Origin: Chaetoceros tenuissimus
Taxonomy: Eukaryota; Bacillariophyta; Thalassiosirophyceae; Chaetocerotales; Chaetocerotaceae
Length of the DNA stretch: 64,000 bases
NCBI GenBank assembly: GCA_021927905.1
Contig: BLLK01000040.1
Location: 186,001 to 250,000 of the forward strand
Direction of reading: 5' to 3'
A program made the translations under genes and the position numbers. Positions 11,501 through 21,769 of this stretch are shown piece after piece; position 1 is the first letter of the stretch, and each line of letters opens with the position of its first letter. Below the pieces are notes generated by a model. The model saw only the letters and a program-made list of their open reading frames with translations. It made no database searches and was not told the origin of the DNA.

Positions 11501-14005
11501 ATGGTTGGCAAGGAGCAGATAAGGGACACAGTAGTCAGTAGTAAATTAAATCCAATTACATCTGCTACTATTCTTCCCTCACCTACTCTAGAGCCATCAC
11601 TTCAACAACCTACCAAAAGAGCCAACATTCTTCCTCCTCCAGTCTTCACTAAAAGATCAAGGACCACCGAGTTGCCTCTGGAATTAGGTAAGTTGATCCA
11701 ACGTGATGTCCAACTTTTACAAAAACTTGGCTGGAGAGAATTCGTGAGACAACGTCGGCCGGTCAGTGATCTTGGTTCCATGAAGAATATCAATCATCCA
11801 GCAAAGCGCCTGCTCCAACATTATCGAAAGCACGGAGCACCAGTAAAGTTTTCTACCAAAAGCTGGTCACGAAAACAACTTCACCATAGTCTCAAGAGAG
11901 GAGCTCATAAGTCTTGTTTTGAGTATCTGGAATTCCTCGAAGAGGAGTTCATTGACATGATTAACAAGGACCAGTGGGTAATCCTCCCTTATTCAGTAGT
12001 TCAAGATCTACCTGGATTGCGTTTATCTCCCCCTGGCGTAGTGCCACAAAGGGAGAGACGTCCTCGTTGGATTTGTGACTACTCTTTCTACGCGGTGAAC
12101 CTTGACACACTACCCCTTGCTGCCCTTGAAAGTATGCAATTCGGACATGCCCTAGATAGAATTCTACGGCATATCCTCCTTGCAAATCCTGAGCTCGGAC
12201 CTGTATATCTCATGAAGGTGGACCTCAGTGATGGTTTCTACAGAGTAGACCTGTCACCTGATGACGCTCCAAAGTTAGGAGTAGTATTTCCTACACGCTC
12301 AAACGAGGAGCCTCTAGTTGCCATCCCATTAGTATTACCCATGGGTTGGAAAAACAGTCCACCTATCTTCTCTACTGCTACAGAAACCATTGCTGATGTA
12401 GCCAACTCCGTAATTGAACACAGTCATGAGCAAATACCTTCCCATCCCTTAGGAAATCTTGCACAAATTCAAGACGACAATGCTCTTGCACCTTCTGCAC
12501 CACAGCATTCTTCGCAATCATCTTCATCATCTTCATCATCATCTTCATCATCGTCACACAAGAAAAAGACCTATTCCTCCATGCTAAACCTATTACGTGA
12601 TCCTCATCTGCCATACTCCAAAAAATTGCTCGGTTATATTGATATATTCGTAGATGACTTCATTGGACTTGCACAAGGACGAAACCACAGAAAAAGAGTC
12701 AGAGACATCCTGCTGAACGCGATAGACGAAGTATTCAGACCACTCTCTCCCACTGATAAGCCTTCACGCAGAGAACCAGTGTCCATCAAGAAACTTTTGA
12801 AAGGAGATTGCTCCTGGTCCACTGTAAAACTTGTGTTAGGATGGATCATTAACACTGTAGACCAAACAATTTCTCTACCAGAGCATCGAGTGCAACGTCT
12901 AGCAGAAATATTGGCATCTATTCCAAGGACACAAAAGCGAATCAGCATACGCAAATGGCACAAAGTCTTAGGTGAACTTCGATCCATGTCTTTGGCACTT
13001 CCAGGTGCACGTCATCTGTTTAGTCACATGCAACATGCACTCCTACAACGAAAAGGTGGTAGATTATCATTGAAAAAGGGTGTGCATGCTGCCATTGCTG
13101 ACTTCAAATGGATACTACGTGACATTGAATCTCGTCCAACACGTATAGCTGAACTTGTACCTTTACTAGCAAGTGCTGTTGGACACCACGACGCCTCTGG
13201 TGAAGGAGCAGGAGGCGGCTGGTTCCCATCAGATCACTTACCCATCAGAGATGGTCATGCACGCGGCCCGTTTGTCTGGAGATTAAAATGGCCAGAGCAC
13301 ATTGTACAGCAACTTATCACTGATAAAAACCCTCTGGGTACAATCTCTATTTCTGATCTAGAACTTGCAGGTGGCTTGCTTCATCTTGATGCACTAGCTC
13401 AAGCGTATGACATCCGTGAAAGGACTGTCTTATCCAAAACTGATAATTTAGCTACACTGTTCTGGCAGCGAAAAGGAAGCACAACTACTGATAAAGTTCC
13501 TGCTTATTTATTACGATTATTTGGTATCCACCAAAGATATCATCGTTATGTTGCTCGCCACGACTATCTTCCCGGTGGTTCCAACAAGATTGCTGATGAC
13601 ACTAGCCGCTTATTCTCTCTCTCCAATGAACAATTTCTAACTTACTTCAATCACACTTACCCACAGAAAATCTCCTTCAGTCTGCATCACCCGAAACAAG
13701 AGACCGTTTCAGCTGTGATCTCCGCACTGCAGAAGAAACAGTCAAAGCCGGAATCAGTACTGGTAGAGCCAAGTCCACTAACACAGCCTGGATCCAATGG
13801 ACCAGCTTCTGTTCTGAATTGGCCATCGATCCCTTTCTCGAAACCGTCGAAAATCCCATACCTTTCCTACAAGTCTTCGCCTTACGAGTTCGAGAGGGAG
13901 TGCTTGCAGCAGGAGGAGCACCCGTTCGCGCTCGAACAGCTGAAGATTACCTACGGTTCGTTGGACAAACGTTCCAAGGTGTGGGGTCCCCAGACCCACG
14001 CCTAA
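11501..14005 (+). CDS. Reverse transcriptase-RNase H of the tyrosine-recombinase element
   Basis: Begins with an ATG directly after the Gag-like region; 834 residues. RT motifs in order: RPRWICDYSFYAVN, YLMKVDLSDGFYRV (motif A Asp), LPMGWKNSPPIF (motif B), IFVDDFIGLA (motif C Asp-Asp). A Ser-rich tract from TCATCT repeats (about 12510-12560) sits within the palm. RNase H follows with GHHDASGEGAGGGW, SDLELAGGLLHLDA, SKTDNLATLFW and SNKIADDTSR, giving the acidic catalytic set. RT next to RNase H with no integrase fits the DIRS order. The end overlaps the recombinase frame. Confidence 0.85.
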   Translation: MVGKEQIRDTVVSSKLNPITSATILPSPTLEPSLQQPTKRANILPPPVFTKRSRTTELPLELGKLIQRDVQLLQKLGWREFVRQRRPVSDLGSMKNINHPAKRLLQHYRKHGAPVKFSTKSWSRKQLHHSLKRGAHKSCFEYLEFLEEEFIDMINKDQWVILPYSVVQDLPGLRLSPPGVVPQRERRPRWICDYSFYAVNLDTLPLAALESMQFGHALDRILRHILLANPELGPVYLMKVDLSDGFYRVDLSPDDAPKLGVVFPTRSNEEPLVAIPLVLPMGWKNSPPIFSTATETIADVANSVIEHSHEQIPSHPLGNLAQIQDDNALAPSAPQHSSQSSSSSSSSSSSSSHKKKTYSSMLNLLRDPHLPYSKKLLGYIDIFVDDFIGLAQGRNHRKRVRDILLNAIDEVFRPLSPTDKPSRREPVSIKKLLKGDCSWSTVKLVLGWIINTVDQTISLPEHRVQRLAEILASIPRTQKRISIRKWHKVLGELRSMSLALPGARHLFSHMQHALLQRKGGRLSLKKGVHAAIADFKWILRDIESRPTRIAELVPLLASAVGHHDASGEGAGGGWFPSDHLPIRDGHARGPFVWRLKWPEHIVQQLITDKNPLGTISISDLELAGGLLHLDALAQAYDIRERTVLSKTDNLATLFWQRKGSTTTDKVPAYLLRLFGIHQRYHRYVARHDYLPGGSNKIADDTSRLFSLSNEQFLTYFNHTYPQKISFSLHHPKQETVSAVISALQKKQSKPESVLVEPSPLTQPGSNGPASVLNWPSIPFSKPSKIPYLSYKSSPYEFERECLQQEEHPFALEQLKITYGSLDKRSKVWGPQTHA

Positions 14006-14814
14006 ATACATTTGGCAAAGTAGATTTTCGTCTCTCTCGAATGATATCTGCTTGGAAAAAACAAGACCCACCTCCAAACAGAGTCAAGCCAGTACCGATT
14101 CACGTCATTCGCTCTATCTCCTTCATTGCACAAGCAGCTTCGGATCAATTAGTCATCGGAATCAGTGACATGATCTCTATTGCATTCTTCTATCTTCTGC
14201 GACCTGGAGAATATACAGCAACAGCCTCAGACACTCAACCCTTTGACTTCAAATCAGTCCAATTGTTCATAGGTGACCAACGTCTAAATTTGCGCACTGC
14301 ATCAACAGAACAAATCCAGGCTGCTACTTTCGCTTCATTAACATTTGAAAAACAGAAAAATGGAGTAGAAGGGGAAGTCATCGGTCTTGCAAAATCCGGA
14401 GATGCTTATTTGTGCCCTGTCAAAGCAATAGGAAGACGTATTCTTCACCTTCGTCAACATAATGCATCAGACGATACCCCACTAGCTACAATCTATACCA
14501 ACAACAAGCAAACAAAAATCACCCCATCCATGATCACCACCACACTCCGCCATCATGTTGCACTCATCGGACCAACTTTAGGATTTCTTCCAACAGATGT
14601 ATCAGTTCGATGTCTTCGTGCAGCTGGTGCAAATGCACTGCTCACTGCTGACATTGATCCGTGCATCATCCAACTCCTCGGTCGCTGGCGCTCTGACAAA
14701 ATGCTCCGCTATCTCCATGTTCAATCCAAAGCCCTCATGAAAGATTACTCCGCCAGAATGCTTCAGTCTGGTGACTTCACATTGATCCCAAACCAAGTTG
14801 TACCTATGTTCTAA
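13819..14814 (+). CDS. Tyrosine recombinase of the PAT/Ngaro-like element
   Basis: About 330 residues overlapping the end of the RT-RNase H frame by about 190 bp in another frame; no ATG opens the frame at the overlap, so expression probably relies on frameshifting or internal initiation. The core shows FYLLRPGEYTA (first catalytic Arg), SVRCLRAAGANALL (second Arg block), LLGRWRSDKMLRYLH (His/Trp-Arg block and candidate catalytic Tyr) and a following DYSARM. This enzyme joins the DNA copy to the target, replacing the DDE integrase. Confidence 0.8.
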   Translation: MAIDPFLETVENPIPFLQVFALRVREGVLAAGGAPVRARTAEDYLRFVGQTFQGVGSPDPRLNTFGKVDFRLSRMISAWKKQDPPPNRVKPVPIHVIRSISFIAQAASDQLVIGISDMISIAFFYLLRPGEYTATASDTQPFDFKSVQLFIGDQRLNLRTASTEQIQAATFASLTFEKQKNGVEGEVIGLAKSGDAYLCPVKAIGRRILHLRQHNASDDTPLATIYTNNKQTKITPSMITTTLRHHVALIGPTLGFLPTDVSVRCLRAAGANALLTADIDPCIIQLLGRWRSDKMLRYLHVQSKALMKDYSARMLQSGDFTLIPNQVVPMF

Positions 14815-14896
14815 ACTTGTTTCCTTCAACATATGTTGCTCTGTTCCTTCGCCAATTTACCCACCCTACCCACCCTCAAATGGCCTATGGCGGCAT

Positions 14897-15053
14897 CGGG
14901 AACTCGTCAAGAGTCCCGTGCTGGTTAAGGACTGGCTAAAGCATGGCTTGCCATAGTAAATGCACAGCTTTTTTTGCCACTCCAAAACCTTTTAGATTAT
15001 CTGTGTAAGTGTGAGAAACGTAGTAGATCCAAACGGCTGCGGTGGCAACCGCG
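14897..15053 (+). repeat. Split direct repeat B1
   Basis: 157 bp starting CGGGAACTCGTCAAG, matching 15316-15472 with one clear difference. It abuts A2 at 15052, giving the B1-A2 fusion typical of a circular intermediate template. Confidence 0.9.
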
Positions 15054-15294
15054 GCAAGTATGGAGACACACGTTTCTCACTCTTCCCTTCCCTTCTGTGC
15101 CTTGAACGGACTTAAAGATCTCCTTCTCGATTCGCGAACACTAACATCAATTACATGTTCTCTCTAACATCAGGAGTAGATGGAGATACTCTTCAATTGA
15201 ACATAATTCTTCAGTATCTCCATCTAGTTCAGCCCAACATAAGAAGCACTCTCTTGCTCAGTCCAGTAATTAACATAGTAGATTTTTAAGGCAC
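15052..15294 (+). repeat. Split direct repeat A2
   Basis: 243 bp, about 99% identical to A1 (9157-9399), including the 14-bp hairpin. Confidence 0.9.
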
Positions 15295-15315
15295 CCGCCC
15301 ACCCATCCCTAACCA

Positions 15316-15472
15316 CGGGAACTCGTCAAGAGTCCCGTGCTGGTTAAGGACTGGCTAAAGCGTGGCTTGCCATAGTAAATGCACAGCTTTTTTTGCCACT
15401 CCAAAACCTTTTAGATTATCTGTGTAAGTGTGAGAAACGTAGTAGATCCAAACGGCTGCGGTGGCAACCGCG
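15316..15472 (+). repeat. Split direct repeat B2 (right end of the element)
   Basis: 157 bp copy of B1. The match ends at ...GCAACCGCG, which marks the right boundary of the element. Confidence 0.9.
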
Positions 15473-16408
15473 TGCAGAGGAAAGGATGGAGAAAAGATAG
15501 AGAATTTCCGGAAATTGTTCCTAGACCCGTTTTTCACGCTCTTTCTGCTGAATCTGGCAGAAAAAGCAGCAGAAACTACGCAGAAAAGATATGAGCGATC
15601 TAAATCTCCTTAAAATGGACAAAAGCTATCTCTGACGGCCGTCAATCTATCCGTGGTGTTCGTTGTAGCAATACCAGACTTCCAGCACTAATGTCTGAGA
15701 AATTCTGATTTTGGACAGATTGACATGCAATTCCCAAAATAAATTAGACCCCGAAAATGCATTGCAACGCCTACTAGTGTTGGAATATCAAAAACTAGGT
15801 TTTCATTTTAGTTCGGCGGGTGCAGCCCATGGTTTTGCACCCGCCGATCAAAAATTAAGTCCAACGGACATCGAGAAAAAAAGTAGTAGAAGTTGCAAAA
15901 TGGCCTAAAATTTGGTGCACGGGGAATTTTCAGTACGACGGTAGTACGTAGTAGATGGAGAGACACGACGAGACGAAGCTACGTACCTAATTACGAGTAC
16001 GTACATAGATTAATAATGATGTCATTGACTTGTCACACAACGTCGATCTTCATTGTATGAATGCAAAATACAGGTTTAAACATCTTAATCTCAAGATATC
16101 AACATCAAACTTGTACTGCATCTAATATACTACATAATCATACCACTTTTTCTCTGTTAACTACTAGTGTTCCATGGCATTTATTTCGAAAGAGAAAGAA
16201 GTTGGATTTTACGTACGTAGATAGAGTACCATTACAAAGTCCCTTTTCTTCAGGGCTATGAGAACCTCGTTGCTGTCTGCTGTCCACTCATCTTTTTGAG
16301 AAAAAATCGTGTCATCATTACTGTCATTCTTCATTGTTTCAAAAAACAGTCAAAAGACTTTCACAAACGTGTACTTTGTTTCCTAACTTATCAAAGTGCA
16401 TATTCAAA
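15473..16408 (+). promoter_or_regulatory. Non-coding region upstream of NSUN2, with a strong hairpin and TACGTA-rich promoter part
   Basis: No convincing gene. A perfect 11-bp stem with an 11-nt loop lies at 15814-15846 (arms CGGCGGGTGCA and TGCACCCGCCG). The 19-mer shared with the RUS promoter is at 15925-15943. From 15940 to 16010 the sequence is dense in TACGTA/GTACGT words (for example GTAGTACGTAGTAG and GAGTACGTAC). The short frame at 15711-15908 has no family features. Confidence 0.45.
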
Positions 16409-19138
16409 ATGGGGCGTAAAAATCAGAAAAAGAAAATGTGGAATCGCAAGCGCAAGCTTGAAGAATCTGAGGACAAGAGCAAAAAGGATCGCAAACCATA
16501 TGTCAAATGTATCTCATCCAATCCTAAAATGGAGGCTTATTACGCTGCAATTGGTCTCCATGCAACGCAAAAGTCGGGTCCAGATTCAAAAGATTTCAAA
16601 CCATGTCTAAGTGCGGAAGACATGGAGGCAGAACGTGTAAAGTTCATCACTTGTATGCGTACTTCTCTTCGAGCTTCCTTTCGTATTGCACAAAACATTG
16701 AACAAGAGTTTAGAGAACATTTGATTGAAGATGTTGAAAACTTTGTTGGAACTGAGATTGAAATTGAAGTTGATGAAGAGGGCAATGCAGTTAGTAAGGC
16801 GCGCGGAGATACAACCATGGATGTTTCTGGAACTGATACTGAGGGAAATGTCACCGATATTGATGCAGGAAAAACTACTTTGAAGAAACTTGCACCTGCA
16901 AAAGCTATCCCATATATTCCAGATGCCTACCAGCTATCTGTGGATAGAAGAACTATTCGTAGAAATCCAGCTTTGCAGAATTTCCATGAATGGCTCAAAG
17001 CGCAGACAGATGCGGGATTTGTAACAAGGCAAGAAACTGTCAGTATGATTCCTCCTGTTGTCCTCAGTCCGGAGCCTCACCACGCAGTGTTGGATATGTG
17101 TGCAGGTAAGTTTGTTTGAATAATTACACATTTGTGAATCATGTTAGCTACTTACTTCTATTGCAAATCATTATAATTACAGCTCCTGGATCCAAAACAA
17201 GCCAACTCTTGGAGTATGTTTCGTCTATCCCAGGTGGAGGCACAGAACCAGAGGGATTTGTTGTTGCAAATGATTCCGATGCTAAAAGAGCATATATGCT
17301 TGTTCATCAACTTCGTCGTATCAATTCACCAGCTTCTTTTGTAACTGCAAAAGATGCTCAGTTCTTTCCACAACTTTTGAGAGGTGAAAATACCACCGAC
17401 GAAGAAAGGGCACAAGAGGGCTTATTTGACCGCGTTTTATGTGACGTACCATGTAGTGGTGATGGAACTGGAAGAAAGAATCCAGGTATTTGGAAGCATT
17501 GGAGTCAATCTGCAGCACATTCTATTCATCCTGTACAAGTTGGCATTGGTCTGAACGGTGCCAGATTGGCAAAAGTTGGTGGATTTATTTGCTACTCCAC
17601 TTGTTCCATGAATCCAATCGAAAATGAGGCCGTTGTTGCGCAGATATTGAGAGATGCAGACGGTTCTCTTGAATTGGTTGACAAAAGAAAAGATATGCCA
17701 AATATTGTTGCTAGACCAGGTTGGACTAAATGGAAAGTTTTTGGAGAATCTGAGAGTAAAAGAATCAAAAAGGACAAACAAAAGAAGAATAATGAGAAGA
17801 TGAAGAAGCGTCGGAAGGAATATGAAGAAAAGCAAGGAAACGGAAAGAGTTTGGATGTGGAGGAAAGCCGAGTGGTAGATGATACACAGGAGGAGGAAAC
17901 TAAAGAAGATACATGGAGCGAAACGCCAGAATCATGGGATGAAAATTATTTAACCAAGCGAGCAGCTCTACAGGGTTTGTTAGAATACAAAACATTTGAG
18001 GATGTTCCTATCAACCACAGACATCATATTCGCCAATCTTGCTTTCCTCCATCTGTAGAAGAAGTTGATAAGTTCAACCTAGAAAGATGTCTAAGGTGCT
18101 TGCCTCATGACTTGGATACAGGCGGTTTTTTTGTTGCTCTATTCAAAAAAGTTTCACCACTCAGTGCGAGAGCCAAGAGAAAAGCAGATGAAGTTGCCAA
18201 AGCAAATTCTGACAAGTATGATTTCAGACATAGCAAGAATGACAAAAATGTATGTGAATCAAAATCAAGCCAGAACGAAAGCATTGTTCCAGAAAAATCC
18301 TCAAAAGATATCCCTTCCACAGAGCTCGCAAAAAAGAAGAAGGGTGGATATGGGTTCAACAACGCAGAGTCGTTTGTCACCGCAGATACGTCACTCTTAC
18401 ATGATTTAAGTGATTTCTATGGCTTCACTGAGGAGTTCACCAATAGTCAATTCTATTCAAGAGCTGGAGGAAAATCGAAGATCCTTTACTACATCACAGA
18501 AAGTGTAAAAAAGAATCTGATTGATAGAGGGATCCAAGATAAGATCCAGGTGATCAATTCGGGACTTAGAGGATTCGAAAGACGTAACAAAGATGACTGT
18601 GTTGTGAAGTGAGTATTTCAATTTAGTTTAATCTTTTGTTTTCAATGATTTGTACATGATTGGAACTAACATGCATTTGTTCAGCTACCGTCCATGCCAA
18701 GAATCCATTCATTACATTGCACCTCATATGTCAAAACGAAAGTTTGCAATTGGACCAAAGGACTTTTATAATTGCTTGAAGAGAGGTAGCAATGCCGCCA
18801 TTCCCTGTGAATCATTTTCTGAACCTATTTGTAAGAAGCTTAGAGAAACTAGTCTTGGTGCTTTTGTGTTTGTCCTTGAAGGATATGAGTTAGATATATC
18901 TAAAAAGATGTATTTGGTAATGTGGCGTTGTAGAGGTGATGCTGTTAATTGTCTTGTTTGCGAAGCAGAAATGAATGGTTTCAAAAGCAAGTTAAAAGCT
19001 TTTACTGGGATCGGAGAAGACATTATTCCTTTTACAAATAATATTGAAATGCATAGTGAAAAAGAGAAACATGAATCAGACGAGGAACCTGCCCAAACTA
19101 CATTTTCAAACATACGTGACAAATGTATCATCCAGTAG
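16409..19138 (+). CDS. NSUN2: RNA (cytosine-5) methyltransferase, NSUN2/Trm4 family
   Basis: Three exons: 16409-17105, 17183-18608, 18685-19138. Introns 17106-17182 and 18609-18684 are GT-AG and 76-77 bp. The joined frame gives 858 residues. The start MGRKNQKKK is basic, as in nuclear Trm4. The SAM site LDMCAAPGSKTSQLLEYV is created across the first splice, which proves that intron. The two catalytic cysteines are Cys323 in DVPCSGDGTGRKNPGIW (motif IV) and Cys373 in CYSTCSMNPIENEAVV (motif VI), 50 residues apart as in human NSUN2. A lysine-rich linker (about 395-430) and a C-terminal domain (CVVNYRPCQESIHYI across the second splice) follow. It should methylate tRNA cytosines (C34, C48-50) and possibly mRNA. 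The ATG at 16409 is preferred over in-frame TTG upstream. Part of exon 2 is duplicated at 20942-21329. Confidence 0.93.
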
Positions 19139-19549
19139 AATCTTTTTTTTAAAATGACAGCTATGTAAGGTTCTAATTATTAAATTCTACGGCGTTTCCT
19201 CTTGTATGATTGAAACCCTCCATTGTTAGTAGAAAGAAGTTCATCATTGTGCTTCATGAACGGCTTCAACACCAATGAATATGGCATTTTGAGCATTATT
19301 GGATGTATGGGTATAAATAGAATCATACTGTGCAGTATTGATTCAACAAGTACCGAAATCTGCTGAAGAGTTTGATGGAGCACAGCTCTACGAGTCTAAC
19401 TCCAGTGGAAAAAGAAGTATCTGCTCTGCACCAAAACCGATCATTTTTGTGTCTCAAGTAGTGGAAGTTGTCTTCTTTTGCTTTTGGACATTTCTTCTAT
19501 TCAATGACAATACAATCGAAATCATCGAAAGGAAAGCGGTAGCATTTCT
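19139..19549. other. Intergenic, nothing recognised
   Basis: About 410 bp between the converging NSUN2 gene and the membrane-protein gene. Only short chance frames are seen. Confidence 0.4.
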
Positions 19550-20538
19550 CTACGTGTCTTTCTGATTGTCAAGTCCATATGTTAGTCTACCATCCAAATG
19601 TATTATGTATGCTGCACCTTCCCTAGGACCACCATATACGTGCTGTGCCCATTCACTACATTTTCCTTGATTAAACCCATCATGCATCATAGGTGCTTCC
19701 ATTGGTCTTCTCACCGATATGAGCTTCTTCATCAATTTCTTATAATAATCCACGGATGCGAAATGATTATTGTCACTCCACGAAGCTGTCTTGGAAAAGT
19801 TTCGCCCTTGATATTGAAATACAAAACCAGTAAGGTACTATTCCAACATTTATCAGCAGGTGTACGTCGATCAATATATGGATGTTTCTCAAATCTTACA
19901 TTTTTCAAAATTTCGGGAAATTCTTTCATGGCACTGACCAAAAGGGTGTGATTCACATCCTTGTTAAATTTGAAATCATGCTGGAAAGCGTACAAATATT
20001 TGGTTTCTGGTGATAATAATTCCAAAGTCTTGTTTAAATTCCCCCCAATATGCAAATGTTCCTTATTTGAAATGATGCGCACATTTGTGAAATTCTCATG
20101 GTTGAAAAAATACTTCATTAAGTTGAAGGAGTATTCTTCCAGTTGAATTTGCTTTTGTTGGTGTTGTTGTATTATTTGAGGTGTGACCTTTTTTGGATTT
20201 ACGAATGGAAGAGCATCGATTGTAATATAGATGGGCGCGCTTGAAGGAAAACCTCTGAGATAAGAAAAAGATTCAAATACTGTTTGTATCATTGAGATGG
20301 AAGGCAGGGACGGGATCCAATTCGTCGTGACCAATATCGCAGTTTCTTTCTCGTTATGATGATTGATCAAAGATGCCCTTGAAGCATCTTCTTTATCCTC
20401 AAGTTCCAAAATCTTGTTACTTGCTGTCGTAGTAATAAATGAGTAAGATCTTCGTCCAAAGAAGTTGGAAAGCTGCAACATCAATAAAAGCAATATTATC
20501 ATTGTTGGCCATAGAAGGCGGGTGTGCTTGGAAATCAT
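19550..20538 (-). pseudogene. Single-anchor type II membrane protein, possibly glycosyltransferase-like, with one frameshift
   Basis: Starts at ATG 20538 (MISKHTRLLW) followed by one membrane anchor (TMIILLLLMLQLSNFFG, residues about 11-28), so probably a Golgi/ER type II protein. The lumenal part has AILVTTNWIPSLPS, APIYITIDALPF and KYLYAFQHDFKF; the HD pair after an aromatic run resembles the metal site of nucleotide-sugar transferases, but no family is certain. Near 19827-19831 the frame is lost by one base. The next frame continues convincingly (NFSKTASWSDNNHFASVDYY, then MHDGFNQGKCSEWAQHVYGG) to a TAG at 19550-19552. Without the slip the product would be about 330 residues. No GT-AG intron of suitable length fits, so it is a young pseudogene or a base-call error. 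Confidence 0.6.
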
Positions 20539-20941
20539 CTCAACGTAACTCTCGATCACTTTGTAGTCTAGATGGTTGAAATTTTATTTTCTTTTTTTTT
20601 CGTACTAAACGTACAAAAAAAAGTGTCAGAATTCAAAAATGAACTTTTAAATCTCTGGACTAATCCTAATGCTCCATTCATGTACAAAGAACTAGATTAA
20701 AATGCACATTGATTGAGGTACCGTACCATACTTTTCAAGAGGCAGAGACTTATTGAACCGGGGGACTCGGGTCACTTATGAATGGGCCGTTTTCGAGAAA
20801 TGAACCGTTATTGAATAGCCACAGTAGTTCTGATGTTCTGATGCCCATAGATGTAATGTTTCATAACCTACGAGTGATGATCTGAGACCCGTCCACTAGG
20901 TGGTCTGACGAGTGTCGAAGGACACTACAATGACATTTGAT
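20539..20941. other. Intergenic, nothing coding
   Basis: Upstream region of the membrane-protein gene. A T-run and A-run around CGTACTAAACGTAC (20590-20623) can fold into an AT hairpin. No gene is seen. Confidence 0.35.
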
Positions 20942-21329
20942 GACATAGCAAGAATGACAAAAAATATGTGAATCAAAGTCAAATCAGAACAAAAACATTG
21001 TTCCAGAAAAATCCTCAAAAGATATCCCTTCGACAGAGCTCGCAAAAAAGAAGAAGGGTGGATATGGGTTCAACAACGCAGAGTCGTTTGTCACTGCAGA
21101 TATGTCACTCTTGCATGATTTAAGTGATTTCTATGGATTCACTGAGGAGATCACCAATAGTCAATTCTATTCAAGAGCTGGAGGAAAATCAAAGATCCTT
21201 TACTACATCACAGAAAGTGTCAAGAAAAATCTGATTTGATAGAGGGATCCAAGATAAGATCCAGGTGATCAATTCGGGACTTAGAGGATTCGAAAGACGT
21301 AACAACAAAGATGACTGCGTTGTAAAAAA
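20942..21329 (+). pseudogene. Duplicated fragment of the NSUN2 gene (end of exon 2)
   Basis: The stretch matches 18227-18604 of the intact gene at roughly 95% identity, beginning at GACATAGCAAGAATGAC and ending at GATGACTGCGTTGTA, close to the exon 2 donor. Differences include a one-base insertion giving AATCTGATTTGATAG where the parent has AATCTGATTGATAG, and a 3-bp insertion (AACAACAAAG). The GTGAGT splice donor is missing. Same orientation as the parent, 2.7 kb downstream. It lacks the catalytic part and is a dead segmental copy. Confidence 0.88.
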
Positions 21330-21769
21330 ACAAGAAAGGACTGAAAAACGTGTACCAGATAGTAAGTACGTACATCAACTGGACGAAGAAAACAGTCACA
21401 AATCTAACCTAAAAAACATGACACAAGGAGTATCAACTTGACGAGCTAAAGAATGGATAGAGTAGTAGTGGATTGCACGATAGAACATGATTGTACAATC
21501 TACAAATGAATGAGAGATTATATAGAACTTTCCAGCCGCCATGATATGATGTGATTGACACTGCACCGTAGTGCAACAAATACGTAGCAGAACTTTCCTC
21601 TTCTTTGATGCACATATAATAAACAAAGATTCTTCCCTCTCTCTCTGTTGAAAAGAGGCCTAAAAATCTGGAGAATTGGCAGGCTGAACCTCAACATATA
21701 ATTACACTCAAGCATCTCTTCATATACAGTTCAACAAGCAATAAATGTTTATAATAAAAATTTGCCACA
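21330..21769. other. Intergenic, nothing recognised
   Basis: About 440 bp between the NSUN2 fragment and the next gene remnant. Only overlapping short minus-strand frames without family features. Confidence 0.35.

Larger units (their letters stand above)
9157..15472 (+). mobile_element. Tyrosine-recombinase retrotransposon, PAT/Ngaro-like (DIRS order), looks whole
   Basis: The layout is A1 (9157-9399), coding regions (9415-14814), B1 (14897-15053), A2 (15052-15294), B2 (15316-15472). This split direct repeat arrangement is diagnostic of PAT/Ngaro-type elements, as opposed to LTR elements. Parts in order are a Gag-like region, reverse transcriptase with RNase H, and a tyrosine recombinase; there is no DDE integrase and no aspartic protease. 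A1 and A2 differ at about 2 of 243 positions and B1 and B2 at about 1 of 157, so the insertion is very young. The main coding regions are open and the element looks whole or nearly so. As usual for the order there is no target-site duplication. Confidence 0.85.

Noticed and set aside
15711-15908. 65-codon frame before NSUN2
   Set aside because: Short, contains the hairpin, no recognisable features.
19820-19850. A micro-intron explaining the frame change in the membrane-protein gene
   Set aside because: Candidate GT...AG stretches here are 21 or 33 bp, multiples of three, and would not change the frame.
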